Source: Prescottella agglutinans (lineage in GTDB: Bacteria; Actinomycetota; Actinomycetes; Mycobacteriales; Mycobacteriaceae). Taken from it: 64,000 nt of DNA. A program made the position numbers and the translations under genes. Below are positions 46,782-55,577 of the stretch, one piece after another (within the stretch, counting starts at the first letter, position 1; every line of letters starts with the position of its first letter). The notes below the pieces were generated by a model. That model did no database searches and was not told where the DNA came from. It was given only the letters and a program-made list of their open reading frames with translations. The stretch spans positions 124,001 through 188,000 of the forward strand of contig NZ_RKLP01000010.1 in the NCBI RefSeq assembly GCF_004011865.1, read 5' to 3'.

Positions 46782-47936
46782 ATGCCCGAGGTTTACATCG
46801 TCGACGCCATCCGCACCCCGATCGGCAAGAAGAACGGCGGCCTGGCCCCCGTTCACCCGATCGACCTGGGCGCGCACATCATCAAGGCGCTCGTCGAGCG
46901 CACCGGCATCGACCCGTCGAACGTCGACGACGTCGTGTTCGGCTGCGTCGACGCGATCGGCGGCCAGGCCGGCAACATCGCGCGCCTGTCGTGGCTGGCC
47001 GCGGGCCTGCCGCAGCACGTGCCCGGCGTGACGGTGGACCGTCAGTGCGGCTCGAGCCAGCAGGCCATCCAGTTCGGTGCGCAGGCCATCCTGGCCGGCA
47101 CCGCCGACCTGATCATCGCCGGCGGCGTCCAGAACATGAGCCAGATCCCGATCTCGGCCGCCATGATCGTGGGTCAGCAGTACGGCTTCAGCACCCCGAC
47201 CGCCGAGTCCAAGGGCTGGACGGAGCGCTACGGCGACGAGGAGGTGTCGCAGTTCCGCGGCGCCGAGATGATCGCCGACAAGTGGGACATCAGCCGCGAG
47301 GAGCTCGAGAAGTGGGCTCTGCAGAGCCACGAGCGCGCCAAGGCCGCGATCGCCGAGGGTCGCTTCGAGAACGAGATCGTCCCCTTCGGTGACGTCACCA
47401 CCGACGAGGGCCCGCGCGAGACCAGCCTCGAGAAGATGGCGAGCCTCAACGTGCTCGTCGAGGGTGGCCGCCTGACCGCCGCCGTCGCCAGCCAGATCTC
47501 CGACGGCTCCAGCGCGCTGCTGCTCGCGTCGGAGGAGGCCGTGCAGAAGTACGGTCTGAAGCCGCGCGCCCGCATCCACCACATGAGCGCCCGCGGCGAC
47601 GACCCGATCTTCATGCTGAGCGCGCCGATCCCGGCCACCAAGCACGCGCTGGAGAAGGCGGGCCTGACCCTCGACGACATCGACCTGGTCGAGATCAACG
47701 AGGCCTTCGCGCCCGTCGTGCTCGCGTGGATCAAGGAGCTGGGCGCCGACCCGGCCAAGGTCAACGTCAACGGTGGCGCGATCGCTCTGGGCCACCCGCT
47801 CGGCGCGACCGGCACCAAGCTGATGGCGACGCTGCTCAACGAGCTCGAGCGCACGAACGGTCGCTACGGCCTGCTCACCATCTGCGAGGGTGGCGGCACC
47901 GCGAACGTCACGATCATCGAGCGCATCCAGGACTAG
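46782..47936 (+). CDS. fadA6: Thiolase of HIP catabolism
   Basis: A 384-residue thiolase with nucleophile Cys89 in DRQCGSSQQA, the NEAFAPVVLAW motif, GHPLGATGTK and the C-terminal CEGGGTANV cysteine. It removes acetyl-CoA from a C/D-ring intermediate after FadE30 and EchA20-stage reactions. Its place after kstR2 matches Rv3556c. In M. tuberculosis genes Rv3555c to Rv3553 follow on; here an accessory block is present instead. Two strong hairpins follow. Confidence 0.9.
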   Translation: MPEVYIVDAIRTPIGKKNGGLAPVHPIDLGAHIIKALVERTGIDPSNVDDVVFGCVDAIGGQAGNIARLSWLAAGLPQHVPGVTVDRQCGSSQQAIQFGAQAILAGTADLIIAGGVQNMSQIPISAAMIVGQQYGFSTPTAESKGWTERYGDEEVSQFRGAEMIADKWDISREELEKWALQSHERAKAAIAEGRFENEIVPFGDVTTDEGPRETSLEKMASLNVLVEGGRLTAAVASQISDGSSALLLASEEAVQKYGLKPRARIHHMSARGDDPIFMLSAPIPATKHALEKAGLTLDDIDLVEINEAFAPVVLAWIKELGADPAKVNVNGGAIALGHPLGATGTKLMATLLNELERTNGRYGLLTICEGGGTANVTIIERIQD

Positions 47937-47949
47937 TCCTCCCGCTCGC

Positions 47950-47988
47950 GAATGCCCTGCCGGTTCGACGTCGAACGGCAGGGCATTC
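47950..47988 (+). terminator. Terminator after fadA6
   Basis: GAATGCCCTGCCGGTTCGAC pairs with the following GTCGAACGGCAGGGCATTC as an almost loopless palindrome of about 19 bp with one bulged G, 13 bp past the fadA6 stop. Confidence 0.8.
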
Positions 47989-48034
47989 GTCGTCTCGGGA
48001 CTCGTCACGATTGTCGACTCGCGTCCCCGGCCCC

Positions 48035-48097
48035 CGCGTTTCGCGCACTTTCCGCGCGTCAGGCGGCCGAGCGTGCGCGACAAGTGCGCAAAACGCG
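48035..48097. repeat. Inverted repeat between fadA6 and the BASS gene
   Basis: CGCGTTTCGCGCACTT (48035-48050) and AAGTGCGCAAAACGCG (48082-48097) form a 16-bp inverted repeat with one mismatch and a 31-nt spacer. It lies at the left boundary of the accessory block, between convergent genes. It may be a terminator for the minus-strand BASS gene. Confidence 0.6.
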
Positions 48098-48124
48098 AGT
48101 CGGGCGCGGAGCGTGGAGGTGAGG

Positions 48125-49039
48125 TCAGCTGCCCTCGGCGGCTGGTTCGGGGCGATCCCGGCTCGGGTCGATCGGTGCCTCGGGCGCTGTGCCCCGGCTG
48201 ATCAGCCATCCGACGGCGGCAGCGGCCGGGAACATCACGACGCCGTAGACGGCGCCGGGGATCGCGATGTCGACGCTGTCGAGGACACTGATCGAGATCG
48301 CGATCGCGAGGGTGCTGTTGTGGACGCCGATCTCCATCGAGCACGCGACGGACTGGCGCTTGTCGGCGCCCAGCAGCTTCGGAATCCAGTAGCCCACAGT
48401 GAGACTCGCGATGCAGAACAGGATCGTGATCGCGCCGACGTCGGCGAGGTAGCTGCCCACGTTCTCGCGTTCGGCGGCGATGGTGCCGACGATGACGAGC
48501 ACCAGCACCACCGCCGACGCGATCCGGACGGGCTTGTCCATGCGGTGCGCGAAGTCCGCCCACCGCGCGCGCACGAACATGCCGACCGCGACCGGGACGA
48601 GCACGATGGCGAACACCTGCAGGATCTTGCCGAACTGCAGGCCCATCGTGGCCCCGGTGTCGGGGTCGAAGTATCCGAGGGCGAAGTTCGTGACGACGGG
48701 CAGTGTCACCACCGCGACCACCGAATTGACTGCTGTCAGTGTGATGTTCAGGGCGACGTCGCCGCGGTAGAGGTGGCTGAAGAGGTTCGCGGTGGTGCCG
48801 CCGGGGGAGGCGGCCAGCACCATCATGCCCACCGCGAGCAGGGGCGGGAGGTCGAACAGCAGCACCAGTCCGAACGCGACCGCGGGCAGGATCAGCAGCT
48901 GGCACGCGAGTGCGATCGTGACGATGCGGGGATGTCGTGCGACGCGGGCGAAGTCGGCCGTCGTCAGCGACAGGCCGAGCCCGAACATGATGATCGCGAG
49001 CGCGGCCGGCAGGGCCACGGTGGCCAGGGGTGAGTCCAT
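48125..49039 (-). CDS. Bile acid:sodium symporter (BASS) family transporter
   Basis: A 304-residue membrane protein with about nine hydrophobic helices. The family signature ASPGGTTANLFSHLYRGDVALN (residues 77-98) is the conserved crossover region, and the second repeat has CSMEIGVHNSTLAIAIS. Members move bile acids, pantoate, pyruvate or other organic anions with Na+. Its place inside a steroid cluster makes uptake of a bile acid, HIP-like or other steroid acid an attractive idea, but many actinobacterial members have unknown substrates. Monocistronic, convergent with fadA6. Confidence 0.85.
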   Translation of the reverse strand: MDSPLATVALPAALAIIMFGLGLSLTTADFARVARHPRIVTIALACQLLILPAVAFGLVLLFDLPPLLAVGMMVLAASPGGTTANLFSHLYRGDVALNITLTAVNSVVAVVTLPVVTNFALGYFDPDTGATMGLQFGKILQVFAIVLVPVAVGMFVRARWADFAHRMDKPVRIASAVVLVLVIVGTIAAERENVGSYLADVGAITILFCIASLTVGYWIPKLLGADKRQSVACSMEIGVHNSTLAIAISISVLDSVDIAIPGAVYGVVMFPAAAAVGWLISRGTAPEAPIDPSRDRPEPAAEGS

Positions 49040-49152
49040 GTCGTTCGCCGTTTCTCGTGTGCGGATGTGACGCGCACAGTAGCGGCGCTCGCGGGGCCGG
49101 GTGCGTGAAATGTCCGAATGCGAAGAGTGTGAGGACGTCTCGGGTGCGTCCG

Positions 49153-49851
49153 TCAGCTGCGTTTCCTGGCGACGCCGGCGATCTGGGAGTTGGCCGGCAG
49201 GAAGGGGGAGCGCAGCTGATAGGCCTCGATCGTCGTCTCGGCGAATCCGGCCGCCTCGATGACTGCCTGCAGGTCCCGCTCGCAGGAGCAGCCCTCGAAG
49301 GTCCAGTTCCAGGGCCGACGTACGGCCCGCTGCAGGCGGCGGAGCACCGTGCCGTCCGGAGCGGCGACGTGTTCGAGAAACGCGTACTGACCGCCGGGCC
49401 GTAGGACGCGGTGGATCTCGGTGAGCACGGCAGCGGGGTCGGTCACGGTGCAGAGCACGAGGCTGGATATCACCGCGTCCACCGACGCGTCGGGCAGATC
49501 GAGCCGTTCGGCGCCGGTGGTGTGCAGTTCGAGATCGATGTGGGCGCGGGCGGCCCGGGCGCGCAGGCGATCATGCATGGCCGGGTTCGGCTCGACGGCG
49601 ATCAGCCGGGTGCCGGCGCGGAGATAGCGCAGGTTGGCGCCCACACCGGGCCCCAGTTCGACGACTGTGGCGGGAAGGTTGCCGAAGAGGGATCGTTTGT
49701 GCGTCCGCAGCAGGCGATCCAGGTACCGGTCCAGTGCGGTGAAGAACAGGGCGTTGAACGGCCCGCGGAGCGGGTGCGGTCGGAAGGCTGGTGGTGTGGT
49801 CGGCGCAGACTCCTTCGACTCGAAGGGCAACACGTCGTGGCTGGCGTCCAT
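49153..49851 (-). CDS. Class I SAM-dependent methyltransferase
   Basis: A 232-residue methyltransferase of the UbiE/MenG-like type 11 family. Motif I VVELGPGVGANLRYL (residues 63-77), the acidic residue in LIAVEPNPAMHDRL, DLPDASVDAVISSLVLC and VLRPGGQYAFLEHV are clear. The substrate is not identifiable. No tight coupling with neighbours: 113 bp before the BASS gene and about 100 bp after the hydrolase-LuxR gene on the same strand. Confidence 0.83.
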   Translation of the reverse strand: MDASHDVLPFESKESAPTTPPAFRPHPLRGPFNALFFTALDRYLDRLLRTHKRSLFGNLPATVVELGPGVGANLRYLRAGTRLIAVEPNPAMHDRLRARAARAHIDLELHTTGAERLDLPDASVDAVISSLVLCTVTDPAAVLTEIHRVLRPGGQYAFLEHVAAPDGTVLRRLQRAVRRPWNWTFEGCSCERDLQAVIEAAGFAETTIEAYQLRSPFLPANSQIAGVARKRS

Positions 49852-49950
49852 CGCTGGCGCTCCTATCGGGGTTCGCGGTCAGTTGATCTGACGACAAGCC
49901 TCGCGGAGGGGCGCACCGGCGGATAGGCGGGAATCACCCCTGTCGGTACC

Positions 49951-51051
49951 TCAATCCGGTACCTCGAAGTCGGTGACCGGGTCGGGCGAGACGCGTCGGG
50001 CCCACCAGGCGGCCACCTGGGCGCGGGACGTGACGCCGAGCCGGAGACGGATGCGCTCGACGTGTCCCTCGGCGGAGCGCTCCTCGATGCCCAGCCGCTC
50101 CGCGATCTGCCGGTTGGTCATGCCATCGGCGACGAGCGCCGCCACCTGCAGCTGCCGCGCGGTCAACTCGCCCGAGGTCGGGGCCTGCCGCTCCGGTGCG
50201 GATGCGGCGGGACTGTCCCCCAGGAATTCCAGGATGGCCCGGACGACGGCGGCGGCGTCGCCCACATGCGGAAAATGGCTGCTGCCGGGCAGTGAGACCA
50301 GCCGCGCGCCGGGGATCCCCGCGGCCAGTTCCCGGCCCGCGCGGTAGGGGATCGCCCGGTCTCCGCGCCGGTGCACCACCAGCGTCGGGGCGGCGACACG
50401 GGAGAGGAGATCGGTCACGTCGATCTCGTAGCACTGCGCGAGCAGGTCGACGGCGAGGAGCGGCGATGCCGCCTCCCGCTGCAGCTGGGCGAACAGCGCC
50501 TTGGTCTCGGCGCCGCCGTCCGGCAGGAAGATGTCGGCCAGCAGCTCCGACCCCAAGCCCCAGTGCGCCCGGATCATGCCCAGCATGGCGGTGCGGACCT
50601 CCGGCGTGGCGATGTGCGAGCCGTCGGCGTAGCCGCCGTACAGGACCAGCCGGCCGACCCGCTGCGGGAGCCGCGCCGCGAAGGCCACCGACACCGGCGC
50701 GCCCAGGGAGATGCCGAGCAGATCGAAGCGCTCCATATCCAGGTGATCGGCGAGGGCCTCGAGCATCGCCACGTCGGTGTCCAGCCCCTGGGCCCCCGAC
50801 CAGGGGTCGGACAGCCCGCATCCGGGCCGGTCGTACTGCACTACCGTGCGAACCGCCGACAGCGGCGTGAAGAAGGCGCGGTACGCCGGGTCCTGCCACA
50901 ACAGCTCCAGATGGCTGATCCACGCCGCGGGAACCAGCAGCGCCCTTCCCCGCCCCATGCAGGCGTAGGCGATCCGCGCGCCGGTCGGCGCCGTGAAGAA
51001 GCGGACCGGGCGGCGCCGCTCGGGTGCCTCTCGCGAGGACGGTTGGCCCAT
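49951..51051 (-). CDS. Alpha/beta-hydrolase fused to a LuxR-type HTH domain
   Basis: A 366-residue two-domain protein. Residues 15-280 form an alpha/beta-hydrolase with nucleophile elbow GISLGAP, an acid candidate in HRRGDRAIPY and histidine in GSSHFPHVG. Residues 296-355 form a LuxR/GerE HTH: LTARQLQVAALVADGMTNRQ followed by IAERLGIEERSAEGHVERIR. The hydrolase domain may act as a ligand sensor, or as an enzyme whose product controls DNA binding. The HTH is closely similar to that of the ATPase-LuxR protein at 56451, suggesting related target sites. Such fusions exist in actinobacteria but are poorly studied. Confidence 0.83.
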   Translation of the reverse strand: MGQPSSREAPERRRPVRFFTAPTGARIAYACMGRGRALLVPAAWISHLELLWQDPAYRAFFTPLSAVRTVVQYDRPGCGLSDPWSGAQGLDTDVAMLEALADHLDMERFDLLGISLGAPVSVAFAARLPQRVGRLVLYGGYADGSHIATPEVRTAMLGMIRAHWGLGSELLADIFLPDGGAETKALFAQLQREAASPLLAVDLLAQCYEIDVTDLLSRVAAPTLVVHRRGDRAIPYRAGRELAAGIPGARLVSLPGSSHFPHVGDAAAVVRAILEFLGDSPAASAPERQAPTSGELTARQLQVAALVADGMTNRQIAERLGIEERSAEGHVERIRLRLGVTSRAQVAAWWARRVSPDPVTDFEVPD

Positions 51052-51129
51052 GTGGGCCTCCAGCCTGTGATGCCTAGGTCAACCCCATCATGCCCGAAGA
51101 CCCGGCTGCGCGGCATGGCGTGGTGCCGT

Positions 51130-52536
51130 TCATCCGCGGTCGCGCGGTCGGAGTCTCAAGGTGAAGTCGACCGGCATGAGCGTCAGGCGCTCCTGGATGC
51201 GCAGCTGGTAGTCGGGGTCCGCGGTGAAGTCGTAGCGACGCAGGATCGTGCCGAGCACCAGGACAGCCTCGTGGATCGCGAATTGCCTACCGATGCAGGC
51301 GCGTTCGCCGGTGCCGAACGGCTTGTAGATGTGCGGCACCCGACCGCGCACGTGCTCGGGGGAGAATCGGTCCGGATCGAAGCGTTCCGGGTCGTCACCC
51401 CACGCCGGGTCGCGGTGCAGTGACGGGATGAGCACCAGTACCCAGTCGCCCGCTCTCATCGGGTACCGGCCCGCGAGCACCGTGTCCTCCCTCGCCTCTC
51501 GCGCGTACGCGGGCGCCGTCGGCCACAGGCGCAACGTTTCGTCGAGGACGCGTCGGACGTAGCGCAGTTTCGCCACCTTCTCGAAGGCGGGCACCTCGTC
51601 GCCCCACACCGCGTCCACCTCGGCGCGTGCCCTCGCCAGTGCCTGCGGGTTGCGGGCGAGGTAATACAGAGCGAACGACAATGCGCCCGAGGTGGTTTCG
51701 TGACCGGCGACGAGGAATGTCACCACCTGGTTGCGAATGTTCACCTCGTCGAGGCGATTCGGGTCGTCCTCGCGGGCGGCGCGCAGCATGATCTCGAGCA
51801 GATCCTCGGGGCCCTCCTCGGCACTGTCCCGGCGCTGCCGGATCACCTCGTCGACCACGTCGGCCAGGTACGCGGTGTCCGCCGCGTTCTGCCGATCGGA
51901 CTTGCGGTACAGGAACTTCGAGACGAGCGGCACGTTGCGGAAGGTGCGGCGCTGCGCGTGCGTGAGGGCCCGGACCATCGCCTCGACGAACGGGTGCGGC
52001 TGTTCCCGGTGGAACGAGTCGAACGAGTAGCTGAACCCGGTGCGCCCGATGGTCTCGAGGGTCAGCTTCGTCATGTCCGACGACACGTCCACGGGCGTGC
52101 CGCCGACCCGCGCGTCCCAGTGCTCGGTGAGCTCACCGGCCACCTGAACCATGATGTCGTGGTACGAGCGCATGGCGGCCTGCGTGAACGCCGGGCGCAG
52201 CAGGTTGTGCGCCTTGGCCCAGTTCGGCTCCTCGTTGTACGCGGTGAACAGACCGTCGCCGCCGATGCCGCGCAGTTCCGCGATGCCGGGCGCGACGTTC
52301 TTCGCGAAGCGGAACTCGTCGGACAGTTCCGCGACCATGTCGGCGCCCGACACGAACACGAATCGGTGACCGAGCGCGTTGCGCTCGAAGATCGGTCCCA
52401 ACCGACGTACGAGCCGCATCGAGTCCTGGACCGGGGTGTGGAGCGAGACCCCGAGGACATCGCCCAGCAGGGGCAGACGGCGCGGCGGATGGGGGATGGT
52501 CGTGGTTGCGATGTTCGAGTTCTCTACGACGTGCAT
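51130..52536 (-). CDS. Cytochrome P450, CYP102-like haem domain
   Basis: A 468-residue P450 most like the haem domain of CYP102 fatty-acid hydroxylases, without a fused reductase. The I-helix reads VTFLVAGHETTSGALSFALY, ExxR is in DETLRLW, and the haem loop is FGTGERACIGRQFAIHEAVL with Cys414. The C-terminus ends with a short PRDRG tail, so no FAD/FMN domain follows. It needs separate redox partners, which are not adjacent. ATG 52536; divergent from the DUF2277 gene. A role in fatty-acid or lipid hydroxylation is inferred from the subfamily. Confidence 0.86.
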   Translation of the reverse strand: MHVVENSNIATTTIPHPPRRLPLLGDVLGVSLHTPVQDSMRLVRRLGPIFERNALGHRFVFVSGADMVAELSDEFRFAKNVAPGIAELRGIGGDGLFTAYNEEPNWAKAHNLLRPAFTQAAMRSYHDIMVQVAGELTEHWDARVGGTPVDVSSDMTKLTLETIGRTGFSYSFDSFHREQPHPFVEAMVRALTHAQRRTFRNVPLVSKFLYRKSDRQNAADTAYLADVVDEVIRQRRDSAEEGPEDLLEIMLRAAREDDPNRLDEVNIRNQVVTFLVAGHETTSGALSFALYYLARNPQALARARAEVDAVWGDEVPAFEKVAKLRYVRRVLDETLRLWPTAPAYAREAREDTVLAGRYPMRAGDWVLVLIPSLHRDPAWGDDPERFDPDRFSPEHVRGRVPHIYKPFGTGERACIGRQFAIHEAVLVLGTILRRYDFTADPDYQLRIQERLTLMPVDFTLRLRPRDRG

Positions 52537-52640
52537 CGTGCCCCCACGGTCGCTGTCCGATGTCTGATACCGAAAGTACGCGGTACCCGTCTCGTGGAAC
52601 AGCCTTTCGCACCGGCGGGCGCGGGATTACCGTTCGAGGC

Positions 52641-52925
52641 ATGTGCCGAAACATCACCGAGCTGCGCGGGCTCGAACCGGCAGCCACACCCGAGGAGATC
52701 GAGGCCGCGGCCCGACAGTACGTGCGCAAGGTCAGCGGCATCCAGAAGCTGTCCGACGCCAACCGCGACGCCTTCGAGAAGGCCGTCGAGGAGGTGACCG
52801 CGACGACGATGGAGCTGCTCGCGGCCCTGCCGCCGCGCCGGCAGCCACCCAGGACCGTCCCGCCGCTGAGACGGCCCGAGGTGCGGGAGCGGATCGCCGC
52901 ACGCAGCGCCGCCGTGCGTTCCTGA
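52641..52925 (+). CDS. DUF2277 family protein
   Basis: A 94-residue protein beginning MCRNITELRGLEPAATPEEI, the conserved start of DUF2277 proteins, followed by an ARQYVRKVSG and IQKLSDANRDAFEKAVEEVT helical pair and an Arg/Pro-rich tail. It is small, soluble and of unknown function. Homologues are common in high-GC actinobacteria. ATG 52641; divergent from the P450. Confidence 0.82.
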   Translation: MCRNITELRGLEPAATPEEIEAAARQYVRKVSGIQKLSDANRDAFEKAVEEVTATTMELLAALPPRRQPPRTVPPLRRPEVRERIAARSAAVRS

Positions 52926-53235
52926 CGGTTTCGACGGGCGCCGCCGGGCCGCCAAGGGGGCCGGTCGATTCGGCCTGCCCGCCCGGGTATATTGCTCTGG
53001 CATCGTCCGGCCTAGGGGATTTCAGTCGGCGGGGGAAGATCATCGAGATGGGGCGGCATCGTTGCCGAGGGGGGTTGCCGGGCGTTCACATGCCCGGGCG
53101 GGGGCGCTTCGGGGCTCGCCGCGTCCGAGCCTTACCTCTTCACGAACCACCCGAACCTCTCTTGCTCCGTCGCGCTGCTCCCTTCGGGCCGGGTCGATCG
53201 TGACTTTGTTCAGGACACCAAGGGGGATTTCGTAG
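52926..53235. other. 310-bp intergenic region
   Basis: No credible gene. Very G-rich runs are followed by a CT-rich stretch near 53130-53195 and an AAGGGGGA ribosome site before 53236. TATATT at 52988-52993 could serve as a -10 element for the secreted-protein operon. I could not match the leader to a known riboswitch. Confidence 0.4.
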
Positions 53236-54384
53236 ATGGGTAAGCACCACAAGTCGCGCGTGGGGACGATGGCGCGCGTCGCGATCGTTCCGTCCGCTGC
53301 CGCCGCCGTGCTCGTGGCCGCGTCGGGCGCGGCACAGGCGGCACCGAACGAGCTGCCCTCGCAGGGTGGTGTCACATCCGCTCCCTCGACGCAGGGCGGC
53401 GTGACGTCGGCGCCGTCGACGCAGGGCGGCGTCACCTCGGGTCCCGAGCAGCCCGAGCCCGTGTACTGGGTGGAGCCGCCGGCCCAGTACCAGAACATCG
53501 AGTACCAGCCGCTCGAGAATTACGACTACGACACCAACACCTACGACGCACCCGACGACTACTACGTCGCACCCGTGCAGGTTCAGGATCTGCACCTGCC
53601 GACCTACGTCGAACCCACCGCGCCGATCATCGCGCCGCGGGAGACCCTGCGCCTCGGCACCTACCATGTGTCGCAGCCCAACTGGATGACCGACGGCGAC
53701 CTCGCCCGCACCAACAACACCTCCGCCGTCATCGAGGCCGAGGTGTCGACGTTCTGGCGCTCGCTGGGCATCGAGACCACTCGCGCCAACCGGCTCGCGG
53801 CAGCGCAGCTGGGAATGGGTGCTGCGAACGCGGCCGGATGGGGCGTCGTCGGCGCCCTGGCGGGCGGGACGATCGGTGGCGTCATCGGTGCGGGAATGAT
53901 TGGCGGGGTCGAGCTGCCCCTTCCGGGTGGGCCGGCCTTCTTCGTCACCAACGGTGTTGCCGGCACAGCGATCGGTGCTGCGGTAGGAGCAGCGGTTTTT
54001 GCTGCGCCAGCCGCTGTCACGGGCGTCGTGGCCGGAACCATGGTCGGCGCCGGCGATCTCGGTGAGCCCCAGCCGCTGCCGGATCCTGCCGACAAGGTCT
54101 TCCGCGACATCGAAAAGCCGGAGATCAAGTCCTGGACGGAGGAGACCCTCGCGCAGTGGGAGACGAACCCGGCCGGTGCTGTTGCGGCGTCGGCGGTGCG
54201 TGACACCGTTGCGGCGGCGCCCGAAATGGATCGTCAGGCACGTGATTTCGTCGCATCCCAGCCGGGCGGCGACCAGGTGCTCGACCAGGTCGACGCGCGC
54301 CTGGCGACGTTCTTCACCGACTCGTCCCTCGGTGTCGCGTCGAACATGATCAGCGACGCCGTCGGGACCGGCGTCCAGGCTTGA
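53236..54384 (+). CDS. Secreted protein with N-terminal tandem repeats and glycine-zipper domain
   Basis: A 382-residue protein. A signal peptide spans about residues 1-36 (basic start MGKHHKSR, hydrophobic core, AAQA cleavage). Residues 42-70 hold three tandem copies of a 10-residue unit (TQGGVTSAPS), repeated at DNA level too. A Tyr/Asp-rich low-complexity part follows (about 75-120). Residues 195-275 form a long glycine-zipper-like hydrophobic region (GALAGGTIGGVIGAG and later AVGAAVFAAPAAVTGVVAG) compatible with membrane insertion or self-assembly. It resembles a poorly known class of rhodococcal secreted proteins. AAGGGGGA precedes the ATG. First gene of a three-gene cassette with 54438 and 55574. 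Confidence 0.72.
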   Translation: MGKHHKSRVGTMARVAIVPSAAAAVLVAASGAAQAAPNELPSQGGVTSAPSTQGGVTSAPSTQGGVTSGPEQPEPVYWVEPPAQYQNIEYQPLENYDYDTNTYDAPDDYYVAPVQVQDLHLPTYVEPTAPIIAPRETLRLGTYHVSQPNWMTDGDLARTNNTSAVIEAEVSTFWRSLGIETTRANRLAAAQLGMGAANAAGWGVVGALAGGTIGGVIGAGMIGGVELPLPGGPAFFVTNGVAGTAIGAAVGAAVFAAPAAVTGVVAGTMVGAGDLGEPQPLPDPADKVFRDIEKPEIKSWTEETLAQWETNPAGAVAASAVRDTVAAAPEMDRQARDFVASQPGGDQVLDQVDARLATFFTDSSLGVASNMISDAVGTGVQA

Positions 54385-54437
54385 GACAGGGGTGGGGTGG
54401 GCCCGGACGCGGGCCCACCCCACCTGCAGGAGGACAC

Positions 54438-55577
54438 ATGGCGACGGACAATCGGACCGAGCACTCACTGTTCCCGGACGTGACCGAGCACTACGAACGG
54501 GAAACGGCCAGCCAGGAATCCGCGCCGCAGCAATCTCCGCCCGGACCGCCGGTGGAGCCGACTCCGGTTCCGGTTCCCCGGCCGCCGGTCGAGCAGCAGA
54601 CTTCCATTCCGGTCCCTGGACCGCCGGTCGAGTCGATTTCGGCTCCGATCCCTGAACCTGCGCGAGAAGCGCCTCTGGGTGACCTGCCGGCCGACGTCGA
54701 CTATCCGAAACCCGAACTTTCGCAGGACTCCGAGTCGGATTTGCCCGACGAGTTCGACCAGATGCCGACCTGGTTGGTGGCTCCGGACTCGCCGGCCCCC
54801 GAGCGAAAGAAGCGCGAGAAGCGCGAGAAGCGCGAGAAGCGCGAGAAGCGCCAGAAGCGGGACAAGCGAGAGAAGCAAGAGAAGCAAGAGAAGCGCGACA
54901 AACTGGAGCAGCCGGAGCAGCCGGAGCAGCCGGAGAAGCAAGAGAAGCGCGACAAGCCGGAGAAGCCACAGAAGCTGGAGAAGCCGGCGAAGCAGGAGAC
55001 GCGCGAGGAGGAGACGTCCGGCGGTCGGAAGCCGCTCCTGATCGGTGGCGTCGCGGTCGCCCTCCTCACGATCGCGTCGGCGGCAACTGTCGTGGTCCTC
55101 CGTAGCGGCGATACGGCGACCGAGGGCACACCGAAACCGGTTGCCGCCGCTGCCGCTACGACGTCGGGAACCTCCGCGGCTTCGGCAACACCGGAGTCGG
55201 CGGCCCCGGCACCCGCCTGGTGTGCGGAATCGGCGGCCGACGGACGCAGCGTCGGCCGCGGCCCCGGCGGGACCTCCGACGGCCCCGGCGTCATCCGGGC
55301 CTTCGACCACGCCTACTACGTCGAACGGAACGGAGCACGGGTCGCATCGCTCATGGTCGCACCCAACGCCGTTCCGGAGATCCAGAAGTGGATCGATGAA
55401 GTCTCCCTCGGCACCGAGCACTGCGTCACCATCGCCTCCACCCCCGATCCGAACGTCTTCAACGTCGATCTCGGACTGCGCACGCCGGGCTCGTCCGATG
55501 GCGTCATCCGTCAGCGGATCACCGTGGCGCCCTCGCCGGAGGGATTCAAGATCGCGAAGGTGGAGGACACGAAATGA
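54438..55577 (+). CDS. Membrane protein with Lys/Arg/Glu repeat and extracytoplasmic C-terminal domain
   Basis: A 379-residue single-pass membrane protein. Residues 25-120 are Pro-rich; residues 122-190 are a highly charged repeat made of KREKREKREK and KQEKRDKPEKP-like units, likely an extended helix or disordered. One TM helix spans about 199-221 (LLIGGVAVALLTIASAATVVV). After an Ala/Thr linker comes a compact domain of about 115 residues with two cysteines (Cys262 and Cys329) that could form a disulphide outside the membrane. The charged stretch would be cytoplasmic. CAGGAGGA precedes the ATG and the stop overlaps the next start (ATGA). No family name can be given. Confidence 0.72.
   Translation: MATDNRTEHSLFPDVTEHYERETASQESAPQQSPPGPPVEPTPVPVPRPPVEQQTSIPVPGPPVESISAPIPEPAREAPLGDLPADVDYPKPELSQDSESDLPDEFDQMPTWLVAPDSPAPERKKREKREKREKREKRQKRDKREKQEKQEKRDKLEQPEQPEQPEKQEKRDKPEKPQKLEKPAKQETREEETSGGRKPLLIGGVAVALLTIASAATVVVLRSGDTATEGTPKPVAAAAATTSGTSAASATPESAAPAPAWCAESAADGRSVGRGPGGTSDGPGVIRAFDHAYYVERNGARVASLMVAPNAVPEIQKWIDEVSLGTEHCVTIASTPDPNVFNVDLGLRTPGSSDGVIRQRITVAPSPEGFKIAKVEDTK

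Noticed and set aside
46632-48905. Open reading frame of 757 codons on the minus strand
   Set aside because: Antisense to fadA6 and out of frame with BASS; Arg/Gly/Val-rich without domains.
52926-53235. Possible riboswitch leader before the secreted-protein cassette
   Set aside because: G-rich and C/T-rich runs are present, but no conserved riboswitch core could be matched.
53140-54969. Open reading frame of 609 codons on the minus strand with Ala/Ser/Cys repeats
   Set aside because: Antisense of the Lys/Glu repeat and glycine-zipper regions; the repeats mirror those of the true genes.
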